From positions 1-64,000 of the forward strand of contig JABGUH010000024.1 of the NCBI GenBank assembly GCA_018646675.1: 64,000 nucleotides of DNA. Reading direction: 5' to 3'. The notes beneath the pieces are model-generated. The model worked only from the letters and a program-made list of their open reading frames with translations. It had not been told where the DNA came from and did no database searches. Shown here one piece after another: positions 41,951-54,442 of this stretch. The stretch's first letter is position 1, and each line of letters begins with the position of its first letter. Source of the stretch: Bdellovibrionales bacterium (GTDB lineage: Bacteria; Bdellovibrionota; Bacteriovoracia; Bacteriovoracales; Bacteriovoracaceae). The position numbers and the translations under genes were made by a program.

Positions 41951-42658
41951 ATGGTAAGTGATGGTAGTGACAGTGTAGTTGAAAAGGCTCCAAGTGATCA
42001 GGAGGTTTCTGCAACTGAGACTGGAGCGGAGCAAAATAGTAGCACTGAATCGAAAGATGCTTCGACAAATGGTGAGTGTGAAGCAGAAGATGGTGAGCCG
42101 AGAGTTTTAGCTAAGGGAGACACCCCTGATTTTAAGTGGTTTGTTGCCAAGACTATGACTGGCCAAGAAAACAAGGTTCGTCGCTCGCTACAGGAGCGCG
42201 TGGTTAACTTTAAATTGACTGAGTTTTTTGCAGAAATAATTGTTCCTGAAGAGTCTGTAATTACCAATGTAAATGGTAAAAAGCGTACGATTAAGAAGAA
42301 ATTTTTCCCCGGTTATGTGCTAGTTAAGATGATTATGAATGATGAGACTTGGCACACCGTAAGGGATACCGATAAAATAACTGGTTTTGTTGGAGGAAAT
42401 TCTGATCATCCTATGCCGATGTCTGAGAGTGAAGTCGAGTATATGATCAATCAGTTTGAGGGCGGGGGCAAGAAAACGCGTACTGCAATCAGCTTCAGTG
42501 AGGGTGAAACAGTTAAGGTTACTGAGGGACCATTTGCCTCTTTTGTGGGTACTGTGGAGTCCATTAATGAGAAAGGAAAAGTGAAAATTAATGTCTCTAT
42601 CTTTGGGCGACCGACTCCAGTTGAGTTGGATGTCTCTCAGGTAGAGAAAGTATCATAA
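41951..42658 (+). CDS. nusG: NusG transcription factor with acidic N-terminal extension
   Basis: A 235-aa protein. The NGN domain starts at about residue 60 (FKWFVAKTMTGQENKVRRSL) and the KOW domain is at the C-terminus (EGETVKVTEGPFASFVGTVE). NusG links RNA polymerase to the ribosome or Rho. The first ~58 residues are an unusual Ser/Glu/Asp-rich, probably disordered extension absent from E. coli NusG. Frame and spacing support the ATG at 41951, though no strong ribosome site is seen. Confidence 0.94.
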   Translation: MVSDGSDSVVEKAPSDQEVSATETGAEQNSSTESKDASTNGECEAEDGEPRVLAKGDTPDFKWFVAKTMTGQENKVRRSLQERVVNFKLTEFFAEIIVPEESVITNVNGKKRTIKKKFFPGYVLVKMIMNDETWHTVRDTDKITGFVGGNSDHPMPMSESEVEYMINQFEGGGKKTRTAISFSEGETVKVTEGPFASFVGTVESINEKGKVKINVSIFGRPTPVELDVSQVEKVS

Positions 42659-42712
42659 GATAGTTTTAAAGTTTAATAGATTATAGTTTGTTGTTAAAGA
42701 GAGGACAGGGTC

Positions 42713-43138
42713 ATGGGGAAGAAAGTTAGTGGATTTATCAAACTCCAAATAGCAGGTGGAAAGGCTAACCCCTCACCTCCGATTGGACCGGCCTTAGGTC
42801 AACGTGGTGTAAATATTATGGAGTTTTGCAAAGCATTTAATGCGAAAACTCAAAAAACGGCGGGGGTTCTGCTGCCTACAATCATAACCGTTTATACGGA
42901 TCGCTCGTTCAGCTTTGTTACCAAAACTCCTCCAGCTTCCTATCTTCTAAAGGATAAGTTAAAGCTTCCTAAAGGGTCTTCTAAGCCAGGTCATGAGGTT
43001 GGCGGTACTGTTCCTAAAAATGTTGTAGAAGAGATTGTAAAAGATAAAGAGGTCGACCTAACTGCGGCCACTCCTGAAGCTGGGATGAGAATTATTGAAG
43101 GTTCAGTTAGATCAATGGGACTTAAACTGGAGTATTAG
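42713..43138 (+). CDS. rplK: Ribosomal protein L11
   Basis: A 141-aa 50S stalk-base protein of normal length. It carries [20 protein letters not shown] and the C-terminal rRNA-binding helices ([14 protein letters not shown]). It binds the GTPase-associated region of 23S rRNA. First gene of the L11-L1 pair; a hairpin with a T-run separates it from rplA. Confidence 0.97.
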   Translation: MGKKVSGFIKLQIAGGKANPSPPIGPALGQRGVNIMEFCKAFNAKTQKTAGVLLPTIITVYTDRSFSFVTKTPPASYLLKDKLKLPKGSSKPGHEVGGTVPKNVVEEIVKDKEVDLTAATPEAGMRIIEGSVRSMGLKLEY

Positions 43139-43146
43139 TTGCGGGC

Positions 43147-43188
43147 AGCTAAAAAAGAAATTTTAGCTTAGGCCTGCTGATTTTTTTT
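43147..43188 (+). terminator. Hairpin plus T-run between rplK and rplA (possible attenuator)
   Basis: AGCTAAAA 43147-43154 pairs perfectly with TTTTAGCT 43161-43168 around a 6-nt loop. Eight T residues lie at 43181-43188. An outer GCAG/CTGC pair may extend the stem. The gap to the T-run is longer than in classical terminators, so partial termination or a regulatory structure is likely. Confidence 0.45.
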
Positions 43189-43229
43189 ACGGGAGACTTT
43201 ATTAGTCGTTTGTACCGAGGAGATTAGAG

Positions 43230-43937
43230 GTGAAAAAACATTCGAAGAAGCATCTGGAAGCTATTGCCAAGGTAGACAAATCCAAGCGTTATTTACTAGA
43301 TGAAGCGATCACACTGACGAAAGAAGTGTCATATGCCAAATTTGACGAAACCGTTGAGTTGGTTTTTCGTCTTGGTGTTGACCCGAGGCACGCTGATCAA
43401 ATGATCCGTGGTGCATTGGCGATGCCAGGGGGAACAGGCAAGGAGATTAAGGTCTGTGTAATCACTTCTGGAGATAAAATTAAAGCAGCAGAGGAGGCGG
43501 GAGCCGATTTTGTTGGTAGTGATGACTTAGTTCAAAAAATTCAGGGTGGCTGGATGGATTTTGACCGAGTAATCGCTAGTCCCGATATGATGGGCAAGCT
43601 AGGGCGCTTAGGACGTATTCTTGGACCTCGTGGCTTGATGCCAAATCCCAAGCTAGGAACTGTTACTCCAGATGTTGCAAAAGCTGTAACTGAGCAGAAG
43701 GCTGGAAAGGTTGAGTATCGGACAGAGAAAAAGGGTATTATCCATGTGCCAATCGGAAAACGCTCCTTTGAAGATACACGAATCAAGGATAATTTTATCG
43801 CCATCCTGTCTGCGATTATCAAAGCGAAGCCAACTAGTGCCAAAGGCACTTATTTAAAAAGTTTAACCATATGTACAACTATGGGGCCAGGTATCAGGCT
43901 TGATACTCAAGAAGTTGTTTCATTGGTGAGCAAATAA
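43230..43937 (+). CDS. rplA: Ribosomal protein L1
   Basis: A 235-aa two-domain 50S protein at the L1 stalk. Diagnostic segments are [40 protein letters not shown] and [20 protein letters not shown]. In many bacteria L1 represses the L11-L1 mRNA. GGAG upstream of the GTG start. Confidence 0.97.
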   Translation: MKKHSKKHLEAIAKVDKSKRYLLDEAITLTKEVSYAKFDETVELVFRLGVDPRHADQMIRGALAMPGGTGKEIKVCVITSGDKIKAAEEAGADFVGSDDLVQKIQGGWMDFDRVIASPDMMGKLGRLGRILGPRGLMPNPKLGTVTPDVAKAVTEQKAGKVEYRTEKKGIIHVPIGKRSFEDTRIKDNFIAILSAIIKAKPTSAKGTYLKSLTICTTMGPGIRLDTQEVVSLVSK

Positions 43938-43994
43938 CGAAAACTACGTAAGACCCGTAGAGATGGGTTGATTTATTAGGTTATGAGGTGAGAT

Positions 43995-44546
43995 ATGCTA
44001 AGCCGTTCAGACAAAGAGGGAATTGTTGCTGCTCTCAAGGATAAGTTAGATAGAGCACAAGCGGTCTATCTAACTAATATGATTGGGATCACTGCAAACA
44101 GTGCAGTTAAGATTAGAAAAGAGGTCAGAGAGGCTGGTGGCGCAGTAGTTGTTACTCGTAACACCCTCTATAAGCGTGCTAGTCAGGGTACTGACTGTGA
44201 GCAGATGCTTTCTGATTTGAAGGGAACTAACGCTTTGGCGTTTGCCTTTGATGATGTAGCAGCAGTGGCGAAAGCCTTGCACGAAGCTGGAAAAGAGCTG
44301 AAAGAGGTTGAGCTGGTTGCTGGTATTCTTGAGGGGAAGTCACTAAATAGTGCCGAGCTGAAAGAGCTTGCTACTCTACCTGGCAAGGATCAGATGTTGG
44401 CAACATTGCTGGCAACTTTCAATGCCCCAGTATCTGCGTTTGTCCGAGTGCTTCACGCTATAAATGAGGAGCGCGGCGGCGGCGAGGTAGTGGCCGAGAC
44501 AGAAGAAAAACCAGAAGAGAAAACAGAAGAGGCAGCCAAAGAGTAG
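43995..44546 (+). CDS. rplJ: Ribosomal protein L10
   Basis: A 183-aa stalk protein that anchors L7/L12 dimers through its C-terminal helix. The N-terminus has DKEGIVAALKDKLDRAQAVY and the rRNA-binding RKEVREAGGAVVVTRNTLYK. It ends in an acidic Glu-rich tail. Only 57 bp separate it from rplA. A small hairpin (CTACG/CGTAG) in that gap is much shorter than the usual L10 leader. Confidence 0.96.
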   Translation: MLSRSDKEGIVAALKDKLDRAQAVYLTNMIGITANSAVKIRKEVREAGGAVVVTRNTLYKRASQGTDCEQMLSDLKGTNALAFAFDDVAAVAKALHEAGKELKEVELVAGILEGKSLNSAELKELATLPGKDQMLATLLATFNAPVSAFVRVLHAINEERGGGEVVAETEEKPEEKTEEAAKE

Positions 44547-44618
44547 CAGCCGTTAATTATAATTAATGTACGAGTTAGACTGTATAAAAGTTTAAGATAA
44601 GCTAAGAGGGAGAGAACA

Positions 44619-44987
44619 ATGAGTATCACAAATGAACAATTGATTGAGCATGTTTCCGGCATGTCTGTTTTAGATTTAGCAAACTTGGTAAAAGAGTTAG
44701 AAGAGAAATTTGGTGTCTCTGCTGCTCCTGTTGCTGTTGCTGGTGCTGGTGTTGCCGCGGAAGCTCAAGCGGAACAGACTGAGTTCACCGTTGTTCTTGC
44801 TGATTTTGGAGCGAAAAAGATCAATGTTATTAAGGAAGTTCGTGCGATTACAGGACTTGGCTTGAAAGAGGCTAAAGATCTGGTTGAAGGATGTCCTAAA
44901 AACGTGAAAGAAGAGGTCGATAAAGCTGAAGCTGAAGAGATCAAGAAAAAGCTGGAAGCTGCTGGCGCGAAAGTTGAGCTTAAGTAG
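44619..44987 (+). CDS. rplL: Ribosomal protein L7/L12
   Basis: A 122-aa stalk protein. It has the N-terminal dimer domain ([20 protein letters not shown]), an Ala/Val-rich hinge and a C-terminal factor-binding domain ([20 protein letters not shown]). It recruits elongation factors. The length is standard. Confidence 0.97.
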   Translation: MSITNEQLIEHVSGMSVLDLANLVKELEEKFGVSAAPVAVAGAGVAAEAQAEQTEFTVVLADFGAKKINVIKEVRAITGLGLKEAKDLVEGCPKNVKEEVDKAEAEEIKKKLEAAGAKVELK

Positions 44988-45025
44988 CGGCTTGATGGTT
45001 CGGATCTAAATTAAAGTTAATTATG

Positions 45026-45061
45026 GGCGCAAGTTGATGGATAGTACCATCAATTTGTGCC
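45026..45061 (+). terminator. Long hairpin between rplL and rpoB
   Basis: A 15-bp stem (45026-45040 with 45047-45061, two G-T pairs) with a 6-nt loop. A T-rich stretch follows about 10 bases later. In E. coli this interval holds a partial terminator and an RNase III site; a similar role here is inferred. Confidence 0.55.
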
Positions 45062-45125
45062 TTCTTGCGCTTTTTAAAGCATAAGGTTTTAAGGGTTTTT
45101 CGTTTATGTCTCGAGGAGATCTCTA

Positions 45126-48100
45126 ATGACTCAGATTTTTTCACCTAATGAGTGGTATCGTAAGCAGTTTTCTAAAATTACTACCGTATATGATACTCCA
45201 TCTCTAATGAAGTTGCAGGTAAAGTCATATGATGAATTTCTGCAAATGGATCTCCCCCCGTCTAAGCGGGAGGTGAAGGGACTTGAAGCAGTTTTCCGCT
45301 CAGTCTTTCCTATCTTCGATTTTAATAAGACAATCTCTTTGGAGTATGTCAGCTATAATTTAGAGGAGCCTAAGTACACTATTAAAGAGTGTCGACAGCG
45401 TAGTCTCTCCTACGAGTCGCCACTTAAAGTAGTGGTACGTATGGTCTTCTATGAGGTTAATGTTGATAAGGATGGCCAAGAGCAGAGAACAGTCTCATCT
45501 ATTAAAGAGCAAGAGGTCTATTTAGGAAATATCCCCCTAATGGCCAAAACTGGATCATTTGTCTACAACGGCACAGAGAGAGTCATTGTTTCACAACTTC
45601 ACCGCTCTCCCGGTATCGTATTTGAACATGATAGTGGAAAAACCCACTCCAGTGGCAAGTTGTTATACTCTGCAAGAATCATTCCTCATCGCGGTTCGTG
45701 GCTTGACTTTGAGTTTGATCATAAAAATCTTCTCTTTGCCCGAATTGATCGTAAGAGAAAAATTCATGCCACAGTTGTACTTAAGGCAATGGGATACTCC
45801 ACATCGGATATCTTGAAAAAATTCTATCAGCTAGAGCAGATTGATATCAAGAAGGGGGGACATGTAACCCGAACCCTTGATCTAAATCTACTATTAGGCA
45901 CTCGAGCTATTCGTGATGTGGTTGACTCTAAAGGCAAGGTAATAGTTAAGTCGGGCCTTAAATTTACAAAATCATCTATTCGTAAGTTGCATGAGGTAAA
46001 ACTTAAGTGCCTGCCTGCCACCCTTGAGGATCTTGAGGGCAGAGTTGTTGTTGATGATATCTTTGATCAGTCAACTGGCGAAGTTATCTGTCTGGCCAAT
46101 GAGGCGTTAAGTGAAGGCAAGATTAAAGAGATGATCGCTGCTGGTTTCACAAAATTCAATATTCTCTATATTGACCAAGTCAACTTTAGTGATCAGGTTA
46201 GAAATACTCTTTTGCTTGATAAGACGGACTCCCAAGAGGATGCTCTGATTAGAATTTTTGAGCGTCTTCGTCCTGGAGAGCCGCCAACACTGGAAGCAGT
46301 TGAAACTCTTTTTCGCAATCTCTTCTTCAATGAGGAACGTTATGATCTGTCTAAAGTAGGACGGATGAAAATCAATTACAAATTTGGAATGAGTGTACCA
46401 GTTGAAAATACGGTGCTTACTCATGATGATATTTGGAAGACGCTGCAATATTTGGTTGATCTAAATAATGGAAAAGGGCGAGTTGATGATATTGATCATT
46501 TAGGTAATCGTCGAGTTCGTGCAGTTGGTGAACTATTAGAGAATCAATTTCGCGTTGGTTTAGTCCGGATGGAACGTGCAGTAAAGGAGCGGATGGCAAT
46601 TCAAGAGGTTGAGACCATGATGCCCTATGATCTAGTTAATCAAAAGCCAGTAGCGGCTGCGATTAAAGAGTTCTTCGGATCATCTCAGTTATCCCAATTT
46701 ATGGATCAGACCAATCCACTCTCCGAGGTTACTCACAAACGTCGTCTTTCAGCATTAGGACCTGGGGGGCTAACTCGTGAACGAGCTGGCTTTGAGGTGC
46801 GAGATGTTCATAGTACCCACTACGGAAGGATGTGTCCGGTTGAGACTCCAGAAGGACCAAATATTGGTTTGATCACCTCCTTGGCAACCTATGCCAAGGT
46901 ATCAGAGTATGGATTTATCGAGACCCCTTATCAGGTGGTAAATGACAAGGGTATCCTAGAAAAAGATGTGAAATATTTTTCTGCCTTTGAAGAAGAGGGA
47001 AAAGTTATCGCTCAGATCTCTAACCACTATATCAAGAATGGTAAAATCCACGGTGAGCACATTACTGCCAGAAGGCAGGGTGAGTTTGCCATGGCAGCAG
47101 CAGATGAAGTTGACCTAATGGATGTCTCTCCATCACAGATGGTATCAATCGCTACCTCATTGATTCCATTTTTAGAGCATGATGATGCGAACCGGGCTTT
47201 GATGGGATCGAATATGATGCGCCAGGCAGTTCCAGTTGTTAAGACTGATGCTCCGATTGTTGGAACTGGTGTTGAACGTGTTGTTGCCCGTGACTCTGGA
47301 GCAATTGTTATCGCCAAACACAATGGCCGGGTTATTTTTGTAGACTCAACCCGTATTGTTATTCAACGAGATAGTTTTGCAGAGGGTGAGTCCGGAGTTG
47401 ATATTCATAAGCTGATTAAGTATCAGCGTACTAATCAGAACACCTGTAATAACCAACGTGCTCTTGTAAAAGAGGGTGACCGAGTAACTAAGGGGATGGT
47501 TATTGCTGATGGACCGGCAACTCATAACGGCGATATTGCCGTTGGACAGAACGTACTAGTGGCATTTATGCCATGGAGTGGTTACAACTATGAGGACTCG
47601 ATTCTAATTAATGAGGATCTTCTAACTCAAGATGTTTTTACCTCTGTCCATATTGAGTGTTTCGATATTGAAGCACGTGATACTAAGCTAGGAAAAGAGG
47701 AGATTACTCGCGATATTCCTAACATTAGTGAGGAAGCACTCAAGGATTTAGATGAAGCTGGAATCATTCGTGTCGGTGCAATTGTTAAACCCGGAGATGT
47801 TTTAGTTGGCAAGATTACTCCTAAAGGCGAGACACAACTATCACCTGAAGAAAAACTGTTAAAGGCGATCTTTGGTGATAAGGCGGGGGATGTAAAAGAT
47901 ACCTCTCTTCGAGTTCCATCATCTGTTTATGGAACAATCATTGATGCGAGAATCTATACACGAGAGGGGGTTGAACTCGACTCACGCTCCAAAGAGATTA
48001 TTGATCATGAAAGTAATCTAATTCGCCGGGATGAGCGGATTGAGATTAAGGCGATTCAGGCTTCATCAATACAGAAGATTGCCAAGATGTTAAAGGGAGT

Positions 48101-49265
48101 CAAAATTAGTGATGTCCTAGTTTCTGAGGATGGATCAACAGAGCTATTGGCCAAGAGTACCGAGATTACAGGAGAAGTGCTTGCTTCGATTCCATTTGAG
48201 TTAATTGGTTATCTACCACTGGAAGTCTCTCTGGAAGAAAAGCTAGGTGAGTACTTTGCAGATGTCAGAAACAGAATTAGCCGTGTAAGAACTCATGCCA
48301 ATGATGAAATTGCCAAGCTCCACCGTGGTGATGAATTACCTCCGGGAGTAATCAAGAAGGTTAGTATCTACGTGGCGATTAAGCGTAAGTTGCAGACCGG
48401 TGATAAAATGGCGGGACGCCATGGCAACAAAGGTGTTATTTCGAATATTCTTCCTCAAGAGGATATGCCATTTTTAGCTGACGGAACTCCTGTTGAGATC
48501 GTTCTAAATCCACTAGGTGTTCCATCTAGAATGAATATTGGCCAGCTACTTGAGCTGCACCTTGGATGGGCCGGATGGGGCCTAGGTGAGAAAATTTCCG
48601 AAATGATTGAGGCGCGATGCAAGGTGGATGAGTTGAAAGATTTTATCTACGCCATCTATAAGGAAGATCGAGTAAAGCAGTGGTTGCAAAAAGCTACTGA
48701 CCGCCAAGTCAAAGAGGTTGCCAACCAACTTTCCACCGGAGTTCGTTTCTCCACCAGCGTTTTTGATGGTGCGACGGAGACCGACATTGAGGATATGTTA
48801 GAACTGGCAGATTTAGATCGAAGTGGTAAGACGACACTCTTTAATGGAATTAATGGAGATGTCTTCTCCGAAGATGTTACCGTTGGTGCTATGTATATGT
48901 TGAAGTTGCACCACCTGGTAGATGAGAAAATCCATGCAAGATCTACTGGTCCCTACTCTCTGGTTACTCAGCAACCACTGGGTGGTAAAGCACAGTTTGG
49001 TGGTCAGCGATTAGGAGAGATGGAAGTTTGGGCACTTGAAGCTTATGGGGCAGCATATACGCTCCAAGAGTTTTTGACCGTCAAGTCAGATGATATCATC
49101 GGTAGAACTAGAATGTACGAGTCGATTGTTAAAGGTGAGCAGGTGCTAGAGCCAGGCTTACCAGAGTCATTCAATGTTCTAATTCATGAGCTGCAAGCAC
49201 TCTGTCTAGATGTAAAGCTAGACGAGAGCAGTGAAGAAGAAGCCGAAGTAATTACCACTTTATAA
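45126..49265 (+). CDS. rpoB: RNA polymerase beta subunit
   Basis: A 1379-aa core RNA polymerase subunit. The rifampicin-pocket region reads [20 protein letters not shown], then [20 protein letters not shown], as in wild-type enzymes, with the usual Asp, His and Ser positions kept. The C-terminal clamp segment [20 protein letters not shown] is present. It is separate from rpoC (20 bp gap), unlike the fused form of some epsilonproteobacteria. GAGGAG upstream of the ATG. Confidence 0.98.
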   Translation: MTQIFSPNEWYRKQFSKITTVYDTPSLMKLQVKSYDEFLQMDLPPSKREVKGLEAVFRSVFPIFDFNKTISLEYVSYNLEEPKYTIKECRQRSLSYESPLKVVVRMVFYEVNVDKDGQEQRTVSSIKEQEVYLGNIPLMAKTGSFVYNGTERVIVSQLHRSPGIVFEHDSGKTHSSGKLLYSARIIPHRGSWLDFEFDHKNLLFARIDRKRKIHATVVLKAMGYSTSDILKKFYQLEQIDIKKGGHVTRTLDLNLLLGTRAIRDVVDSKGKVIVKSGLKFTKSSIRKLHEVKLKCLPATLEDLEGRVVVDDIFDQSTGEVICLANEALSEGKIKEMIAAGFTKFNILYIDQVNFSDQVRNTLLLDKTDSQEDALIRIFERLRPGEPPTLEAVETLFRNLFFNEERYDLSKVGRMKINYKFGMSVPVENTVLTHDDIWKTLQYLVDLNNGKGRVDDIDHLGNRRVRAVGELLENQFRVGLVRMERAVKERMAIQEVETMMPYDLVNQKPVAAAIKEFFGSSQLSQFMDQTNPLSEVTHKRRLSALGPGGLTRERAGFEVRDVHSTHYGRMCPVETPEGPNIGLITSLATYAKVSEYGFIETPYQVVNDKGILEKDVKYFSAFEEEGKVIAQISNHYIKNGKIHGEHITARRQGEFAMAAADEVDLMDVSPSQMVSIATSLIPFLEHDDANRALMGSNMMRQAVPVVKTDAPIVGTGVERVVARDSGAIVIAKHNGRVIFVDSTRIVIQRDSFAEGESGVDIHKLIKYQRTNQNTCNNQRALVKEGDRVTKGMVIADGPATHNGDIAVGQNVLVAFMPWSGYNYEDSILINEDLLTQDVFTSVHIECFDIEARDTKLGKEEITRDIPNISEEALKDLDEAGIIRVGAIVKPGDVLVGKITPKGETQLSPEEKLLKAIFGDKAGDVKDTSLRVPSSVYGTIIDARIYTREGVELDSRSKEIIDHESNLIRRDERIEIKAIQASSIQKIAKMLKGVKISDVLVSEDGSTELLAKSTEITGEVLASIPFELIGYLPLEVSLEEKLGEYFADVRNRISRVRTHANDEIAKLHRGDELPPGVIKKVSIYVAIKRKLQTGDKMAGRHGNKGVISNILPQEDMPFLADGTPVEIVLNPLGVPSRMNIGQLLELHLGWAGWGLGEKISEMIEARCKVDELKDFIYAIYKEDRVKQWLQKATDRQVKEVANQLSTGVRFSTSVFDGATETDIEDMLELADLDRSGKTTLFNGINGDVFSEDVTVGAMYMLKLHHLVDEKIHARSTGPYSLVTQQPLGGKAQFGGQRLGEMEVWALEAYGAAYTLQEFLTVKSDDIIGRTRMYESIVKGEQVLEPGLPESFNVLIHELQALCLDVKLDESSEEEAEVITTL

Positions 49266-49285
49266 TTTCAGGGGGCCGAAGTTAG

Positions 49286-52200
49286 ATGAAAGACCTACTA
49301 AACTTTTTTGATAAACCAAAAGATCCTGTCAGCGTAGAGTCCGTTTCTATCAGGATGGCTTCTCCCGACACCATTAGAGAGTGGTCTTTTGGAGAGGTTA
49401 AGAAACCGGAAACGATTAACTATCGTACGTTTAAACCTGAAAGAGATGGACTCTTTTGTGCCAAGATTTTTGGCCCGGTTAAAGACTATGAGTGTATCTG
49501 TGGTAAGTACAAGCGGATGAAACATCGTGGCGTTGTTTGTGAAAAATGCGGCGTTGAGGTAACTCTTTCTAAAGTACGGCGTGAACGCTGTGGCCATATA
49601 GAGTTGGCAACCCCCGTGGCACACATCTGGTTTTTACGCTCACTTCCCTCTCGTTTGGGAGCGATGCTGAATCTATCCTTAAAAGAGTTAGAGAAAGTTC
49701 TCTACTATGAGTCCTATATTGTTGTTGAATCGGCAACTCATGCTCAAGATGGCGGATTGGACATTGGGCGGGTAATTTCTGAGCAGCAGTATTTAGAGCT
49801 TAAGGAAGCCAATATTGATTTCGAAGTTGGAATGGGTGGCGAGATTGTTAAAAAGCTGCTGAAAAAAATTGACTTAGATCTTGAAAATAAGGAGCTTCGG
49901 CGAGATTTAGAGACTGTTACTGCTGAGATGGCACGAACGAAACTCATCAAGCGTTTGAAAGTAATTGAATCTTTATTGAGGTCTGATAATAAGTGTGACT
50001 GGTTCATGATGGATGTTATTCCCATCTTGCCACCTGATCTACGACCATTGGTTCCTCTAGAGGCGGGACGTTTTGCAACCTCTGATCTTAATGATCTCTA
50101 CCGTCGAGTAATTAACCGTAATAATCGCTTGAAGCGTTTAAAGGAGCTTAATGCTCCTGAGATTATCATTCGTAATGAGAAACGAATGTTGCAAGAAGCA
50201 GTCGATGCTCTCTTTGATAATGGACGTCGTGGGAAGGTCTTTACGGGTGCTAACAAGCGTCCGTTGCGCTCTCTATCTGATATGTTAAAAGGAAAGCAGG
50301 GCCGTTTTCGTCAAAACCTTCTTGGGAAGCGAGTGGATTATTCCGGTCGTTCCGTAATTGTTGTTGGTCCCAAACTGCGTCTGCATCAATGTGGATTGCC
50401 TAAATTGATGGCACTAGAACTTTTTAAGCCATTTATTTATAATAAGTTAATTGATAAAGGTCACTGTACTACTATTAAAGTTGCTAAGCGGATGGTTGAT
50501 CAGCAGAAGCAAGAGGTGTGGGATATTTTAGAAGAGGTGGTAATGGAGCATCCGGTTCTGTTAAATCGGGCGCCAACACTTCACCGGCTAGGTATCCAAG
50601 CTTTTGAGCCAGTCTTGATTGAGGGGCGGGCAATTCAACTGCACCCATTAGTCTGTACGGCCTTTAACGCTGACTTTGATGGTGATCAGATGGCGGTGCA
50701 TGTTCCTCTGTCACTGGAGGCACAGGTCGAGTGTAGAGTACTTGCTATGTCTACTAACAATATTCTCTCACCGAAAGATGGAACACCAACAATTGTTCCA
50801 ACTCAGGATATTGTACTGGGACTATATTATATGTCTCGCTTACGTCCCTTTGCTCCTGGTTATGGTAAAGTGTTTGCCTCCAAAGAAGAGGCACAGTTTG
50901 CTTATCATACCGGTAATATCCACCTGCAAGCGCCAATTAAAGTTCGAATTAATGGGGTATTGCATGAGACATCGGTTGGTCGTACTTTTGTCTTCGATGT
51001 AATTCCAGACTGTCTAAAGTATGAGGATATTAACCAGACCTTGAACAAAAAGGCGCTGGGAGCTTTGATCAACAAGGCTTGTCAGCAAGGAACGGAGAAA
51101 GATACCGTACTGCTCGCTGATGCCATCATGAAGTTGGGGTATGACTACGCCACCCGTGCTGGTATCTCGATTAATATTCACGATATGACCATCCCTGCTG
51201 AGAAAGAGGGGATTCTACAGAAAGCTTATAATGAAGTGGATGCAGTTAGCGAAGAGTACAACGAAGGTGCGATTACCAACGGCGAACGATACAATAAGAT
51301 TGTTGACGTATGGGCACAAACTAATGAGAAGCTATCCAAGGTCATGATCGAGGGCTTATCTACTCAAGAATTTAGGGGAAAACAAAAAGGAGAGAAGGTG
51401 GTCGCTCCATCTTTTAACTCTGTTTTTATGATGGCTGACTCTGGTGCCCGAGGTTCTACTACTCAGATGAGACAGTTGGCTGGAATGAGAGGCTTGATGG
51501 CCAAGCCATCAGGTGAGATTATTGAGACACCGATTACTTCGAACTTTAGAGAAGGACTTTCGGTGTTACAGTATTTTGCTTCTACTCACGGTGCCCGTAA
51601 AGGTCTTGCTGATACAGCACTTAAAACTGCCAACTCTGGATATCTAACTAGAAGATTGGTGGATGTTGCTCAAGATGGCATTATTCGTAACGTTGATTGT
51701 GGTTCAACTGACGGCATTGCTCTTACTTCTCGAATTGAAGCTGGTGAGATTATTGAGCACGTTAGTGATCGTGCAATGGGACGTGTGACAGCGCAAGCAA
51801 TTATTGGAAATGATGGAAAGGATCTCTTTCCTCGTAACCACCTTCTAACTGAATATGATATTCCAGTTATGATTGAGCATGGTGTTGATATGATTAAGGT
51901 TCGCTCAGTGCTAACCTGCCTTGAACGACACGGCTTTTGTGCTCACTGTTTTGGGCGTGACTTGGCCAGAGGGAAGTTGGTTAGCATCGGTGAGGCCGTT
52001 GGTATTATTGCTGCACAATCGATTGGTGAACCGGGAACTCAGCTAACCATGCGTACCTTTCACGTTGGAGGAACAGCAACAGCAGGCGCTCAGGTAAATA
52101 AGAGTGAGGTCAGAACTTCTGGTAAAATTGTCTTTGAAAATGTTGTTGTTGCTCGTGGATCTGAGAATATCTTGATTGTAATGAACAAAGTTGGTGAAGT

Positions 52201-53419
52201 GCTAGTTAAAGATGCCCAGGGTATCGAAAAAGAGCGCTATCCAGCGACCTATGGAGCAAGACTCTTCTTCGATGAGGGAGATAGTGTCAAGGTTGGTGAT
52301 AGAATCCTAGAATGGGACCCGTTCTCAATTCCAATTCTGACAGAAGTTGCTGGTCGGGTAAAGTTTGAGGACTTAGTTGTTGGTAGTACTGTTGGTGAGC
52401 AGGTGGATGCGATCACAGGACTTACTCACCGAGTAATTACTGAGTCAAAGGATACCTCACTACAGCCACGGGTGGTAATTGTCGATAAAGATGACAAGCC
52501 AATCGTTATTCCAGGAACTACAAAGCGAGTTGCTAGCTATCGACTTCCCGTTGGATCTAATATTGTTGTCGAGGTCAATGATCAGATAGGCATTGGCGAT
52601 CCCATTGTTAAAATTCAGAGGGAGACAACAAAGACAAAAGATATCACCGGTGGTCTACCTCGTGTTGCGGAACTTTTCGAAGCGAGAAAGCCGTCTAACG
52701 CTGCTCAGATTGCAGATGTGGCTGGAACCGTTGAATTTGGTGCTGAGGTTCGAGGTAGCCGTAAGATTATTATCAATCCTCAGGAGGGAGAGCCCAAAGT
52801 TTACAAAGTTCCTAAGGGGCGCTATGTGATTGTAAATGAGGGGGACTATGTCCGAGAGGGCGATCCGATTATGGACGGTGCTAGCGATCCGCATGATATT
52901 TTAAGGGTACTGGGCGTAAAAGCTCTCGCCAATTATATCATTGATGAGATCCAAGAGGTCTATCGTCTGCAAGGTGTTAATATTGATGATAAGCACGTAG
53001 AGGTAATTGTTAGCCAGATGTTGAAGAAGGTGGAGATTGTTAGTGGCGGTGATTCATCCATGGTAATAGGAGACACAATTACCAAGGGCGAGATGTTGGA
53101 GCTTAATGAGAGGCTTAGAGAGGATGATCTTGAGCCAATTCAGACACGTCCACTACTACTTGGCATCACCAAGGCTTCTCTAACCACGGAATCTTTTATT
53201 TCAGCAGCTTCTTTTCAAGAGACGACTAAGGTCTTAACTCAAGCCACCTTGGAAGGTAAGCGTGACTCATTGCGAGGGCTAAAAGAGAACGTAATTATGG
53301 GGAAATTGATACCTGCTGGTACAGGAATTCCTCAATATCGGGATTTTGAAGCATTAGCCGAGGGTGACATGGAGCATCATGTGGAAGATGAAGAGGATGC
53401 TGCTTCACTAACAATATGA
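49286..53419 (+). CDS. rpoC: RNA polymerase beta-prime subunit
   Basis: A 1377-aa catalytic subunit. The zinc ribbon uses C70, C72, C85 and C88. The active-site Mg motif NADFDGD is at 461-467. The second Cys cluster is in [15 protein letters not shown], and the bridge and trigger-helix region reads [16 protein letters not shown]. The length and domains are normal. A spacer with two ATGCTAAATAC repeats (53437 and 53467) precedes rpsL. Confidence 0.98.
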   Translation: MKDLLNFFDKPKDPVSVESVSIRMASPDTIREWSFGEVKKPETINYRTFKPERDGLFCAKIFGPVKDYECICGKYKRMKHRGVVCEKCGVEVTLSKVRRERCGHIELATPVAHIWFLRSLPSRLGAMLNLSLKELEKVLYYESYIVVESATHAQDGGLDIGRVISEQQYLELKEANIDFEVGMGGEIVKKLLKKIDLDLENKELRRDLETVTAEMARTKLIKRLKVIESLLRSDNKCDWFMMDVIPILPPDLRPLVPLEAGRFATSDLNDLYRRVINRNNRLKRLKELNAPEIIIRNEKRMLQEAVDALFDNGRRGKVFTGANKRPLRSLSDMLKGKQGRFRQNLLGKRVDYSGRSVIVVGPKLRLHQCGLPKLMALELFKPFIYNKLIDKGHCTTIKVAKRMVDQQKQEVWDILEEVVMEHPVLLNRAPTLHRLGIQAFEPVLIEGRAIQLHPLVCTAFNADFDGDQMAVHVPLSLEAQVECRVLAMSTNNILSPKDGTPTIVPTQDIVLGLYYMSRLRPFAPGYGKVFASKEEAQFAYHTGNIHLQAPIKVRINGVLHETSVGRTFVFDVIPDCLKYEDINQTLNKKALGALINKACQQGTEKDTVLLADAIMKLGYDYATRAGISINIHDMTIPAEKEGILQKAYNEVDAVSEEYNEGAITNGERYNKIVDVWAQTNEKLSKVMIEGLSTQEFRGKQKGEKVVAPSFNSVFMMADSGARGSTTQMRQLAGMRGLMAKPSGEIIETPITSNFREGLSVLQYFASTHGARKGLADTALKTANSGYLTRRLVDVAQDGIIRNVDCGSTDGIALTSRIEAGEIIEHVSDRAMGRVTAQAIIGNDGKDLFPRNHLLTEYDIPVMIEHGVDMIKVRSVLTCLERHGFCAHCFGRDLARGKLVSIGEAVGIIAAQSIGEPGTQLTMRTFHVGGTATAGAQVNKSEVRTSGKIVFENVVVARGSENILIVMNKVGEVLVKDAQGIEKERYPATYGARLFFDEGDSVKVGDRILEWDPFSIPILTEVAGRVKFEDLVVGSTVGEQVDAITGLTHRVITESKDTSLQPRVVIVDKDDKPIVIPGTTKRVASYRLPVGSNIVVEVNDQIGIGDPIVKIQRETTKTKDITGGLPRVAELFEARKPSNAAQIADVAGTVEFGAEVRGSRKIIINPQEGEPKVYKVPKGRYVIVNEGDYVREGDPIMDGASDPHDILRVLGVKALANYIIDEIQEVYRLQGVNIDDKHVEVIVSQMLKKVEIVSGGDSSMVIGDTITKGEMLELNERLREDDLEPIQTRPLLLGITKASLTTESFISAASFQETTKVLTQATLEGKRDSLRGLKENVIMGKLIPAGTGIPQYRDFEALAEGDMEHHVEDEEDAASLTI

Positions 53420-53534
53420 TAAGAGTTGTTACTTTTATGCTAAATACTTGTCGAAGGCTTGGGGCCATGCTAAATACCTCCAAGCTATATATTAAATTGT
53501 TAAGCTGTTAGAAGTTTGAAGGAGTGGAGAGAAG

Positions 53535-54397
<863 letters not shown>

Positions 54398-54442
54398 TTA
54401 ATTACACTTTATTTCACCTCTATCCTAATGGGGTAATTGTAG

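Noticed and set aside
53437-53477. Two ATGCTAAATAC repeats between rpoC and rpsL as a regulatory site
   Set aside because: Only two 11-base direct repeats in AT-rich DNA, without palindrome or promoter context; kept as a note only.
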